A stretch of 64,000 nt of DNA from Thermohalobaculum sp039821125 (GTDB lineage: Bacteria; Pseudomonadota; Alphaproteobacteria; Rhodobacterales; Rhodobacteraceae), in NCBI GenBank assembly GCA_039821125.1, contig JBCBOR010000003.1, positions 108,930-172,929 of the forward strand. Direction: 5' to 3'. Below are positions 52,807-61,178 of this stretch, piece after piece. A model generated the notes under the pieces. It did no database searches. It saw only the letters and a program-made list of their open reading frames with translations, and was not told the DNA's origin. Numbering within the stretch: the stretch's first letter is position 1; each line of letters starts with the position of its first letter. Position numbers and translations under genes: made by a program.

Positions 52807-53598
52807 TCATGCCGCTGCGCGCCGGGGCGAGAATCCATCGGGCACAACCGCCGCTTCGAGCGACGCTTTGGCGAAGTAGTAGCCCTGCAGCAGCGTAATC
52901 CCGTGATCGACCAGCGTGGACATTTCTTCCTCGGTCTCGATCCCCTCGGCGATCACGGTGATCTTGAGCCGCGTGCAGATCTCGACGATCCCGTCCACGA
53001 TGATCCTGCGCCGGTCATCCCGGTCAATGCCGCGTATCAGCGCCATGTCAAGTTTCACCAGATCCGGCTGCAGTTCCGCCAGTTTGCCGAGACCCGAGAA
53101 CCCTGCACCGAAGTCATCGATCGCAACGCCGAAACCGTGTTTGCGGTATTCATCGAAGATATGGCTTAGGTGAGCGACGTCCGAGATGTCCTCGCCTTCC
53201 GTAAACTCGAAGATCAGATTTTCCAGCGGAAAGGCGCACTTCTCGGCGGTTCGCAACGTTGTCTGGATACAGTTCTCAGGGTTGTAGACCGCGTTCGGCA
53301 TGAAGTTGATGCTGATCCGATCGGCCATGTTCAATCGCGCAGCCGTTTCGATCGCAGTCACGCGGCAGAGCTGGTCAAAGGCGTATCGGGTTTCGTGATC
53401 GACTTGCGAGAGGACCCATCCTGCGCCTTCGCCTTCAGGTCCACGAACGAGCGCTTCATGAGCAAAGACCAGGTGCTTGTCGACATCCACGATTGGCTGG
53501 AACGCCATGCGAATATCGATGGCGAACTTGGTTTTGCCGCGCTTGGAGCACTTGTCACACCCTTGGCGCGACCGAACAGACCCTGTCGACAATGCCAT
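52807..53598 (-). CDS. EAL-domain cyclic-di-GMP phosphodiesterase, short form
   Basis: Stand-alone EAL protein of 263 residues; hydrolyses c-di-GMP if active. Catalytic residues are present: EAL (Glu48), Asn98 in ISINFMPN, Glu131 in IFEFTEGE, Asp161-Asp162 in IDDFGAGFSGL, Lys182 in VKLDMAL, Glu218 in IAEGIETEE and Gln238 in LLQGYYFA. The short N-terminus carries CDKC (Cys14, Cys17), a possible redox or metal switch. No GGDEF partner is visible. The ATG at 53598 begins the conserved part. Confidence 0.88.
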   Translation of the reverse strand: MALSTGSVRSRQGCDKCSKRGKTKFAIDIRMAFQPIVDVDKHLVFAHEALVRGPEGEGAGWVLSQVDHETRYAFDQLCRVTAIETAARLNMADRISINFMPNAVYNPENCIQTTLRTAEKCAFPLENLIFEFTEGEDISDVAHLSHIFDEYRKHGFGVAIDDFGAGFSGLGKLAELQPDLVKLDMALIRGIDRDDRRRIIVDGIVEICTRLKITVIAEGIETEEEMSTLVDHGITLLQGYYFAKASLEAAVVPDGFSPRRAAA

Positions 53599-53716
53599 CC
53601 CCCGCGTCTGAGCCCTGTGCTCGCAGAGTGCCGGCCGAGGTCTTAAATTCTGTTTAAAATTTGTCGGACCCTGATCGGTAGAATTCGGGCGCGGCCGAGG
53701 AAGGCGGGGAGCGCAG

Positions 53717-54553
53717 TCACCCCAACTCAAGTGCGAAGAGCTTGTCCGACAGGGACAGCAACTCATCCCGCCAGGCCACCCGGTCAAGCCAAGGTCCGGG
53801 AATACCGGCCAGCCCATGGATCCGCCCTGCGATCTGCCCGGTCACGGCAGCGACCGTGTCGGCGTCATCGCCGAGGTTTGCGGCCTTCAGGACCGCAGTC
53901 TCGAACGTTCCGGTATTGGCCACACACCAGACCGCAGCCTCGTAGGTGTGGCGAACATAGCCGCTCGAGCGGATCTCGCTCTCCGGCGTCGCCGGGGGCA
54001 GGGCAGCTTCGGCACTGTGAAGATCGCCGGACAGCAGCAGGCGTGCCATATTTTTCGCGAAGTCGAGGCATTCCGCGCTTGCGTGGGTCGTCCGGCTCTG
54101 ATCGATGGCGCCGTCAGGACTGCCTGCGTGGGCCACCACGGCAGGCGCCAGCCGCATGATCCCGCCGTTTCCAGATGTGTCGGGATCGGTTGACCCGGCA
54201 TAGGGATCGCCGGTCGCAAGATACCGGGTCAACGCGGCGGAGGTCGTGATGCCGATGTCGAAGCACTTGCCGGTGCAGGACGCATAGCCATGGTCGTGCC
54301 AGTTGACGAAACGGTTCATGCAGTCGGCGGGGTCCCATGCGGCGCGGGCCACAAGGCTCTCGCCGAGACAGATCGCCATGGAGGTGTCATCGGTCCACTG
54401 CCCAGGCGCCAGGCCGAACGGCCCGCCGCCCACCATATCCGTCACAGGCGGAAAGGATCCGCGGGGCTTGAACTCGACCGTCGTGCCGATGGCGTCGCCA
54501 ACGGCGAGGCCCAGAACCATGCCCCGGGCCTGATCTTGCTTGAACGATGTCAC
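53717..54553 (-). CDS. ADP-ribosylglycohydrolase family protein
   Basis: DraG-like hydrolase that removes ADP-ribose from proteins or small molecules using two Mg2+. It has 278 residues. MVLGLAVGDAIGTTVEFKPR is at the start; TDDT (54-57) binds metal, NGGIMRLAP lies near 129-137, and GDDADTVAA (228-236) is the second metal site. The GTG at 54553 is inferred from the family start; an upstream ATG frame runs through a palindromic repeat. No ADP-ribosyltransferase gene is nearby. Confidence 0.85.
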   Translation of the reverse strand: MTSFKQDQARGMVLGLAVGDAIGTTVEFKPRGSFPPVTDMVGGGPFGLAPGQWTDDTSMAICLGESLVARAAWDPADCMNRFVNWHDHGYASCTGKCFDIGITTSAALTRYLATGDPYAGSTDPDTSGNGGIMRLAPAVVAHAGSPDGAIDQSRTTHASAECLDFAKNMARLLLSGDLHSAEAALPPATPESEIRSSGYVRHTYEAAVWCVANTGTFETAVLKAANLGDDADTVAAVTGQIAGRIHGLAGIPGPWLDRVAWRDELLSLSDKLFALELG

Positions 54554-54566
54554 CGGGCGCCGCGTG

Positions 54567-54592
54567 CGTAGGGTGCGTCCGTGACGCACCCT
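54567..54592. repeat. Palindromic repeat, third copy of the GGGTGCGTC element
   Basis: CGTAGGGTGCGTCCGTGACGCACCCT is split here as CGTAGGGTGCGTC, CGT and GACGCACCCT. It matches the right-hand copy at 24292-24315 except for its last bases. It sits in the 45-base gap between glyA and the ADP-ribosylglycohydrolase gene and could act as a hairpin after glyA. Confidence 0.75.
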
Positions 54593-54598
54593 TCCTGA

Positions 54599-55894
54599 TC
54601 AAAGATCGGCGTAGATCGGGAACCGGTCGCAGAGGGTTTTGACCTTCGCCTTCACCGCTTCCTCGACACCGCCATTGCCTTCTTCGCCATTGTCGGCGAG
54701 CCCATCGATGACCTCGACGATCAGGCGTCCGATCTCGGCGAACTCTGCCGTTCCGAAACCACGCGTCGTACCGGCGGGCGAGCCGAGGCGAATGCCCGAG
54801 GTGACCATCGCCTTTTCCGGATCGAACGGAATGCCGTTCTTGTTGCAGGTGATGTGTGCACGGCCAAGCGCCGCCTCGGCGGCCTTGCCGGTTACGCCCT
54901 TGGGCCGGAGGTCGACCAGCACCACATGGGTGTCGGTGCCGCCGGTGACACAGGCCAGACCGCCCTCGATCAGCGTCTTGGCCATTTCCTGCGCGTTGGC
55001 GATCACTTCAGCCGAATAGGCCCGGAACTCGGGGCGCAGCGCCTCGCCGAAGGCAACCGCCTTGGCGGCGATCACATGCATCAGCGGGCCGCCCTGCAGT
55101 GCGGGGAAGACCGCCGAGTTGAACTTCTTGGCCAGATCCTCGCGGTTGGTCAGGATCATGCCGCCGCGCGGGCCGCGCAGGGTCTTGTGCGTCGTCGTCG
55201 TCGCGACGTCGCAATAGTCGAGTGGATTCGGATGCTGTCCGCCTGCGACCAGACCGGCGAAGTGCGCCATGTCCACATGGAACCACGCGCCGACGCTGTC
55301 GGCAATCTCGCGGAACTTGGCAAAGTCGATCTGGCGCGGAATGGCCGAGCCACCCGCGATGATCAGCTTGGGCTTGTGCTCTTCGGCAAGGGCCGCGACC
55401 TGATCATAGTCGATCAGGTTTGTGTCGCGGGTGACACCGTACTGCACCGCGTTGAACCACTTGCCTGACTGGTTGACCTTGGCGCCGTGGGTCAGGTGCC
55501 CGCCCGAGGCCAGATCCATCCCCATGATCGTGTCGCCCGGCTGCAGCAGCGCCTGGTTCACCGCCTGGTTTGCCTGCGCGCCCGAGTGCGGCTGCACATT
55601 GGCAAACTGGCAGTTGAAGAGCTGACACGCCCGCTCGATCGCCAGCGTCTCGGCGACGTCGACATACTGGCAGCCGCCATAGTAACGACGGCCTGAATAG
55701 CCCTCGGCATACTTGTTGGTCATGACCGAGCCCTGGGCCTGCATGACCGCGCGGCTGACGATGTTCTCGGACGCGATCAGTTCGATCTCGTCCTGCTGGC
55801 GGTGCAACTCGTCGGTGATCGAGCCGAAGAGAGCCGGGTCACGCGAGGCGAGATCCTCGCTGAAGAAACCGGCGTCTTTTGTCGTTGCGTCCAT
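54599..55894 (-). CDS. glyA: Serine hydroxymethyltransferase
   Basis: PLP enzyme that converts serine to glycine and loads tetrahydrofolate with a one-carbon unit. It has 431 residues. IELIASENIVSRAV and TNKYAEGYSGRRYYGG are at the start, then HVDMAHFAGLVAGG and TTTTHKTLRGPRGGMI with the Schiff-base Lys, and MVTSGIRLGSPAGTTRG near the C-terminus. The ATG at 55894 has GGGAGGAT upstream. It is divergent from nadK. Confidence 0.97.
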   Translation of the reverse strand: MDATTKDAGFFSEDLASRDPALFGSITDELHRQQDEIELIASENIVSRAVMQAQGSVMTNKYAEGYSGRRYYGGCQYVDVAETLAIERACQLFNCQFANVQPHSGAQANQAVNQALLQPGDTIMGMDLASGGHLTHGAKVNQSGKWFNAVQYGVTRDTNLIDYDQVAALAEEHKPKLIIAGGSAIPRQIDFAKFREIADSVGAWFHVDMAHFAGLVAGGQHPNPLDYCDVATTTTHKTLRGPRGGMILTNREDLAKKFNSAVFPALQGGPLMHVIAAKAVAFGEALRPEFRAYSAEVIANAQEMAKTLIEGGLACVTGGTDTHVVLVDLRPKGVTGKAAEAALGRAHITCNKNGIPFDPEKAMVTSGIRLGSPAGTTRGFGTAEFAEIGRLIVEVIDGLADNGEEGNGGVEEAVKAKVKTLCDRFPIYADL

Positions 55895-56128
55895 GTCGTA
55901 TCCTCCCAAGCCTTATGGTGGTGCGCCCCTACGCGCCAGGGTGCGGGAAGCCGCGGTCTTAGTCGCGTGCCCACACGCCGTCCAGCGGTTGAGATGCGAC
56001 GGACTGCCCCAAGGTCAAGGCTGTGCGCGCTTTGCGCGACTTTGGTCGCATACCAAATGGCGAATTGCGCGGTGCCCCCCGGCAGTCTTATGATGGCCCC
56101 GCCGAGGGGATTGGAGCACACCAACGAT

Positions 56129-56890
56129 ATGACGACCTTGTCCGTTCTGGGGAGCCGGTCCCCTGTCGCGCAGGAGGCCGTTCAGGTCTTGCGCGAGAAA
56201 TTCGGTCATGCGCCGCCCGAGCAGGCGGATGTGATCGTCGCGCTTGGCGGGGATGGGTTCATGCTCCAGACGTTGCATGCGTTCATGGATCTGAACAAGC
56301 CGGTCTACGGAATGAACCGCGGCTCGGTCGGGTTCCTGATGAATGACTACGAGGATGAGACGCTGCTCGACAAGATCGAGAGCGCCAAATCCGCTGTCAT
56401 TAACCCGCTGCGCATGGTCACGAAGGATGCGATGGAGCGCACGACAGAAGCGCTGGCGATCAACGAGGTCGCCTTGTTTCGTCAGACCCACCAGGCGGCC
56501 AAGATCTCGATAGTCATCGATGGCGAGATGCGGATGGAGGAACTGATCTGCGACGGTATTCTCGCCGCGACACCTGCGGGGTCGACCGCCTACAATCTCT
56601 CGGCGCATGGCCCGATCATCCCGATCCGCTCGAAGATGATGGCGCTGACCCCGATCTCGGCCTTCCGCCCCCGGCGCTGGCGCGGCGCGCTGCTGCCATG
56701 GGACACCGAGCTCGAATTCCAGGTCCGCGAGCAGCAAAAGCGCCCGATTTCGGCCACGGCGGATCATGTCGAAGTGCGCGACGTGCAATCGGTCATGGTG
56801 ACGGCAGCCTCGGAAATCGAGCTCCACTTGTTGTATGATCCGGGCAAGGGGCTTGAAGAGCGCCTGATGCGGGAGCAATTCACCGTATAG
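56129..56890 (+). CDS. nadK: NAD kinase
   Basis: Makes NADP from NAD. It has 253 residues, a compact form common in alphaproteobacteria. ADVIVALGGDGFMLQTLHAF contains GGDG (40-43); GMNRGSVGFLMN and the NEVAL region follow, and DGILAATPAGSTAYNLSAHG is the second signature. The ATG at 56129 is preferred over an upstream ATG because the conserved region starts at once; GGAG lies about 12 bases before it. Confidence 0.94.
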   Translation: MTTLSVLGSRSPVAQEAVQVLREKFGHAPPEQADVIVALGGDGFMLQTLHAFMDLNKPVYGMNRGSVGFLMNDYEDETLLDKIESAKSAVINPLRMVTKDAMERTTEALAINEVALFRQTHQAAKISIVIDGEMRMEELICDGILAATPAGSTAYNLSAHGPIIPIRSKMMALTPISAFRPRRWRGALLPWDTELEFQVREQQKRPISATADHVEVRDVQSVMVTAASEIELHLLYDPGKGLEERLMREQFTV

Positions 56891-56978
56891 TTGCGGTGGA
56901 CAGACGACTCCGCCAGAGACACACGACCCGCGGGGCAGGACATGGGCCTGGTCCGATCCGTTTGAGGAGTTCGAACGC

Positions 56979-58112
56979 ATGACCGTTCGTGAGCAACTGC
57001 GGTATTGGGGCCTCGGCGTTGCCGTGTTCGCGGTGTTTCTGTGGATCCTCTCGGATGCACTGTTGCCCTTTGTCCTGGGCGCGGCGATCGCCTATCTGAC
57101 CGACCCGCTGGCGGACTGGCTGGAATCGCACGGGCTCAGCCGGGTTCTGGCAACGGTCGTGATCACGGTCGCCTCGATCGGGACCGTGATCGTGGGGGTT
57201 CTGCTGGTGCTGCCGCTGCTGATCGACCAGGTCCGCGAGGTCGTGGCCCATGCGCCGGACTATGTGGATCAGGCCCGGGCGATCGCGACGGTCTGGCTGC
57301 CCGAGATCCAGCGTGAAGGCAGCTTTCTGAACAATGCCCTGACCAATCTGAAACAGAACGCGCAGAGCTGGAGCGTCGGCCTGCTGCAGAAGATCTGGTC
57401 GAGCGGCGTCGCCCTTGTGAATTTCGTCGCCGTGATCCTGGTCACGCCCGTGGTGGCCTTCTATCTGCTGATGGACTGGGACCGCATGGTCGAGGGGATT
57501 GACGACTACCTCCCCCGCCAGCACCGGCGCGAGATCCACTTCATCTTCTCCGATCTCGACCGAGTGCTTTCAGGCTTTGTCCGCGGGCAGATGACCGTAT
57601 GCCTTATCCTTGGCATGTTCTACGCCGTGGCCCTGATGTTTGTCGGGCTGGATTTCGGGCTGCTGATCGGAGTTTTTGCCGGGCTGATCAGCTTCATTCC
57701 CTTTGTCGGCTCGATCATCGGCGGGCTGTTGTCCATCGGTGTTGCTGCCGCACAGTTCTGGGGAGATCCGGTCTGGATCGCGGTGGTGGCGTTGATCTTC
57801 GTTGCGGGCCAGGCGCTCGAAGGGAATTTTCTGACGCCGAAGCTGGTCGGCGACAAGGTTGGCCTGCATCCCGTGTGGCTGATGTTCGCGCTGTCGGCCT
57901 TCGGGGTTGCGCTCGGGTTCACGGGTCTTTTGATCGCCGTGCCCTGCGCTGCGGCGATCGGGGTTCTCGGGCGCTATTTTCTGACGCAGTACAAGGGCGG
58001 GCGGCTCTACAAGGGCGGGGACGACTGGACCGACCCGGACGCGCCTGAGACCGCGGAGCCCGAGAACGGTCCTGCGGTGTCGGGAAATGTGCGGGAAACC
58101 CCAGCCGAATGA
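56979..58112 (+). CDS. AI-2E family transporter (PerM-like)
   Basis: Integral membrane protein of 377 residues in the AI-2 exporter/PerM family, with about eight helices. FVLGAAIAYLTDPLADWLES is near the N-terminus; a long soluble loop (about 85-150) is followed by FYLLMDWDRMVEGIDDYLPR, GLLIGVFAGLISFIPFVGS and GNFLTPKLVGDKVGLHPVW. Members export autoinducer-like or other small molecules or ions; the substrate here is unknown. It overlaps the hda start by four bases. Confidence 0.88.
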   Translation: MTVREQLRYWGLGVAVFAVFLWILSDALLPFVLGAAIAYLTDPLADWLESHGLSRVLATVVITVASIGTVIVGVLLVLPLLIDQVREVVAHAPDYVDQARAIATVWLPEIQREGSFLNNALTNLKQNAQSWSVGLLQKIWSSGVALVNFVAVILVTPVVAFYLLMDWDRMVEGIDDYLPRQHRREIHFIFSDLDRVLSGFVRGQMTVCLILGMFYAVALMFVGLDFGLLIGVFAGLISFIPFVGSIIGGLLSIGVAAAQFWGDPVWIAVVALIFVAGQALEGNFLTPKLVGDKVGLHPVWLMFALSAFGVALGFTGLLIAVPCAAAIGVLGRYFLTQYKGGRLYKGGDDWTDPDAPETAEPENGPAVSGNVRETPAE

Positions 58113-58858
58113 CGGCCAAGGATCAAATACCTTTGGAGTTGGGGTTTGCCCCGACGCACAACCATGACGATTTCTTCGTCACGGACTGCAATCGCGCGGC
58201 ATTTCGCGCGATCACCGACTGGACGGATTGGCCGGATGGACGTCTTGCGCTGACCGGACCTGCGGGATCCGGCAAAACGCACCTGACCGCCATATGGGCC
58301 GCGAAGACCTGCGGCGTGACGCTTCCCGCCATCGACCTGACTGAGAAAGCGCTGCAATCGCTGTTGCTGGAACGTGCCGTTGCGATCGAGGATGTCGACT
58401 GTCTCGCCGGATTGCCCACATCGGCGCGCCGTCAGTGCGAAACACTGCTCTTCCATCTTTTCAACTTCGCCGGGGCCGAGGGCATGTCGCTGCTGCTCAC
58501 CGGACGGCTCGGCCCGGCGCACTGGCTGATCCAGACCCCCGACCTTGCTTCGCGTTGTGCGGCGATGGCGCATATTGCAATTCTCCCGCCAGATGATGAA
58601 GTCTTGGCGTCGGTCCTGATCAAGCAGTTCTCGGACCGCCGCCTCGATGTGCCGGCCGAAGTCATCCAGTACCTGTTGGTGCGGATGGAGCGGTCTTTCG
58701 ATGCGGCGGAGCGGATTGTCGAGGATCTGGATCGTTTGGCTCTGGCCCGGCGCAGGCGCATCACACGCCAACTCGCGGGCGAGGTTTTCGATGCCTATGC
58801 CGAGGGATCGGATCAGGCCCCGGCACACGGTGACATGGTAGAACGCCAGGGAGATTGA
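58109..58858 (+). CDS. hda: DnaA-like regulatory protein (HdaA/Hda family)
   Basis: AAA+ protein of 249 residues homologous to the DnaA ATPase domain without its DNA-binding domain. Hda promotes hydrolysis of DnaA-ATP with the replication clamp. IPLELGFAPTHNHDDFFV is near the start (clamp-binding motif region QIPLEL); Walker A GPAGSGKTHL is at 50-59, Walker B-like VAIEDVDCLAG near 92, and LASRCAAMAHIAILPPDD carries the sensor and arginine region. It lies between the AI-2E and ppk genes, a conserved order. Confidence 0.9.
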   Translation: MTAKDQIPLELGFAPTHNHDDFFVTDCNRAAFRAITDWTDWPDGRLALTGPAGSGKTHLTAIWAAKTCGVTLPAIDLTEKALQSLLLERAVAIEDVDCLAGLPTSARRQCETLLFHLFNFAGAEGMSLLLTGRLGPAHWLIQTPDLASRCAAMAHIAILPPDDEVLASVLIKQFSDRRLDVPAEVIQYLLVRMERSFDAAERIVEDLDRLALARRRRITRQLAGEVFDAYAEGSDQAPAHGDMVERQGD

Positions 58859-58863
58859 CGGCT

Positions 58864-61074
58864 ATGACCGTGCAGGCTGATTTTCTCGAGTTTCCAATGG
58901 TGCCGGGTCCGGAGGCGGTTGCGGCGCTCTCTGATATCGCCGTAGATCCGGATGGTTCCGAGCGCTTTTTCAATCGAGAACTGAGCTGGCTGGCCTTCAA
59001 TTGGCGCGTGCTGGAAGAGGCGCAGAACCCCAATCACCCGATCTTTGAGCGGGTCAAGTTCCTGTCGATCTCGGGATCCAACCTTGATGAATTCTACAAT
59101 GTCCGGGTCGCGGGCTTGCGAGCCCAGATGCGGGCAGGGGTCGAACGGCGCTCGCTGGACGGGCGCACCGCGGCGCAACAGCTTGACCTGATAGACGCAA
59201 CGGCGACCCGACTGCAGCAAACCCAGCAGACCTGTTGGACGGAGCTCCGCGGGTTGCTCGAGGATGCAGGCGTGTTCGTGGTGGCACCCGACAAGCTGAC
59301 CGCCGCCGATCGAGAGGCGCTGGACGATCAGTTCTTCACCCAGATCTTCCCGATGCTCACACCGTTGGCGATCGACCCGGCGCATCCGTTCCCTTTCATT
59401 CCGAACATGGGTCTGGCGCTCGCGCTCTCGATGGAGCGGATCTCGGATGGCGAGGCGTTGGATGCACTGCTGCTGGTTCCGTCCCAACTGCAACGCTACA
59501 CACGCCTGCCGAATGGCCCGGGCGGAGAGATCCGGTATCTGCCGCTTGAGGGGCTTCTCGAGATCTACCTTGACCAGCTCTTCCCCGGCTATCGAACCAC
59601 GGGCCGGTGCATCTTCCGGGTCCTGCGCGACAGCGATCTCGAGATCGAGGAAGAGGCCGAGGATCTTGTGCGTGAGTTCGAGACCGCGCTCAAGCGCCGC
59701 CGCAAGGGCCGGGCCATTCGCCTGAAGCTGAACAGCGACGCGCCGGATCCCCTGAAGCAACTGGTTGCCCGCGAGCTTGAGATTGCCCGCAATGAGGTGG
59801 TCGAGGTCGACGGCGTGGTCGGCATCTCCGATCTCAGCCAACTGCTCGCCGATGACCGCCCGGATCTTGCCTGGGTGCCCTATCAGCCGCGCCTGCCCGA
59901 GCGGGTGCGCGACCATGATGGCGATATCTTCGCCGCCGTTCGCCAGAAGGACATGCTGCTGCACCATCCATATGAGAGTTTCGAGATTGTGGTGCAGTTC
60001 CTGCAACAGGCGGCGCGCGATCCGAACGTGGTGGCGATCAAGCAGACGCTCTACCGGACCTCCAAGGACAGCCCGATCGTCAAGGCGCTGTGCGAGGCGG
60101 CAGAAGACGGGAAACAGGTTACAGCCCTGGTCGAGCTGAAAGCCCGCTTTGACGAGGCTGCGAACATCCAGCTGGCCCGGCAACTCGAGCGGGCCGGAGC
60201 GCAGGTGGTCTTCGGCTTTACCGACTGGAAGACCCACGCCAAGATTTCGATGGTCGTGCGGCGCGAGGGCAAGGGGCTGGTGACCTACTCCCACTGGGGC
60301 ACCGGCAACTACCACCCGATCACCGCGCGTTTCTACACGGATCTCTCGCTCTTCACCTGCAGTCCGGCCCATGGCCAGGACGCGGCGCGGATCTTCAACT
60401 TCATCACAGGCTATGCCCAGCCCACGGCGCTGAAGGCCGTCAAGGTTGCACCGCTGTCGCTGAAGTCGACGCTGATCGATGGGCTGGAGGCCGAGATTGA
60501 GCATGCCCGCGCCGGGCGGCCAGCACGCGTCTGGGCGAAGATGAACTCGCTTTTCGAGGGCGATGTGATCGACGCGCTCTACCGGGCAAGCCAGGCGGGC
60601 GTACAGATCGATCTGATCGTTCGCGGCATCTGTGGGCTCCGTCCCGGCATCAAGGGCCTGTCCGAGAACATCCGCGTCAAATCCATCGTTGGCCGGTTTC
60701 TCGAGCACTCGCGCATTGTCTGTTTCGGCAATGGCGCGGGCCTGCCCTCGTCCGAGGCCCGGGTCTACATGTCCTCGGCCGACTGGATGGACCGCAACCT
60801 GAACCGCCGGGTCGAGACGCTGGTCGAGGTGACGAACCCGACCGTGCACGCCCAGATCATCGAGCAGGTCATGGCCGCAAACCTGCGTGACCAGGCGCAA
60901 AGCTGGGTTCTGCTGCCCGATGGCAGCTATCAGCGGGCCGGGGGTCCGGGCGATACCAGTGAACTTTTCAGTTGCCATGAGTTCTTCATGAAGTATCCAT
61001 CGCTGTCAGGCCGGGGGCGGAGCGGGGCCGATGACGCGCCGCGCCTGACGGGTCTGGCGGAAGCTGCCGAATAG
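58864..61074 (+). CDS. ppk: Polyphosphate kinase 1
   Basis: Reversibly makes polyphosphate from ATP. It has 736 residues in four domains: N-terminal helical (FFNRELSWLAFNWRVLEEA; SGSNLDEFYNVRVAGLR), head, and two PLD-like catalytic domains. The phospho-accepting His lies in TDWKTHAKISMVVRREGKG; YSHWGTGNYHP and later RFLEHSRIVCFGNG are further signatures. A TTG nine bases upstream, overlapping the hda stop, is an alternative start. Confidence 0.96.
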   Translation: MTVQADFLEFPMVPGPEAVAALSDIAVDPDGSERFFNRELSWLAFNWRVLEEAQNPNHPIFERVKFLSISGSNLDEFYNVRVAGLRAQMRAGVERRSLDGRTAAQQLDLIDATATRLQQTQQTCWTELRGLLEDAGVFVVAPDKLTAADREALDDQFFTQIFPMLTPLAIDPAHPFPFIPNMGLALALSMERISDGEALDALLLVPSQLQRYTRLPNGPGGEIRYLPLEGLLEIYLDQLFPGYRTTGRCIFRVLRDSDLEIEEEAEDLVREFETALKRRRKGRAIRLKLNSDAPDPLKQLVARELEIARNEVVEVDGVVGISDLSQLLADDRPDLAWVPYQPRLPERVRDHDGDIFAAVRQKDMLLHHPYESFEIVVQFLQQAARDPNVVAIKQTLYRTSKDSPIVKALCEAAEDGKQVTALVELKARFDEAANIQLARQLERAGAQVVFGFTDWKTHAKISMVVRREGKGLVTYSHWGTGNYHPITARFYTDLSLFTCSPAHGQDAARIFNFITGYAQPTALKAVKVAPLSLKSTLIDGLEAEIEHARAGRPARVWAKMNSLFEGDVIDALYRASQAGVQIDLIVRGICGLRPGIKGLSENIRVKSIVGRFLEHSRIVCFGNGAGLPSSEARVYMSSADWMDRNLNRRVETLVEVTNPTVHAQIIEQVMAANLRDQAQSWVLLPDGSYQRAGGPGDTSELFSCHEFFMKYPSLSGRGRSGADDAPRLTGLAEAAE

Positions 61075-61078
61075 AGCA

Positions 61079-61095
61079 CTCCGCCGCGGGCGGAG
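61079..61095. repeat. Short perfect inverted repeat between ppk and ppx
   Basis: CTCCGCC-gcg-GGCGGAG is a 7-bp perfect inverted repeat four bases after the ppk stop codon. It lacks a T tract, so it is more likely an mRNA-processing or stability hairpin than a terminator. Confidence 0.4.
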
Positions 61096-61178
61096 TTGGG
61101 GCACTGGGACAGGTATCCTCACCGAAGCGAGCGGAGCAGGGCACAGGCCTGCGGAGCCGGAACGGCAGTCGCCAAGGC

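Noticed and set aside
55895..56128. Glycine riboswitch upstream of glyA
   Set aside because: No convincing tandem aptamer structure or conserved core was seen in the glyA-nadK gap.
58813..60978. Reverse-strand open frame of 721 codons opposite ppk
   Set aside because: Antisense shadow of ppk; composition follows the complement of ppk codons and shows no domain.
61079..61095. Terminator after ppk
   Set aside because: The hairpin is perfect but no T tract follows, so it was listed only as an inverted repeat.
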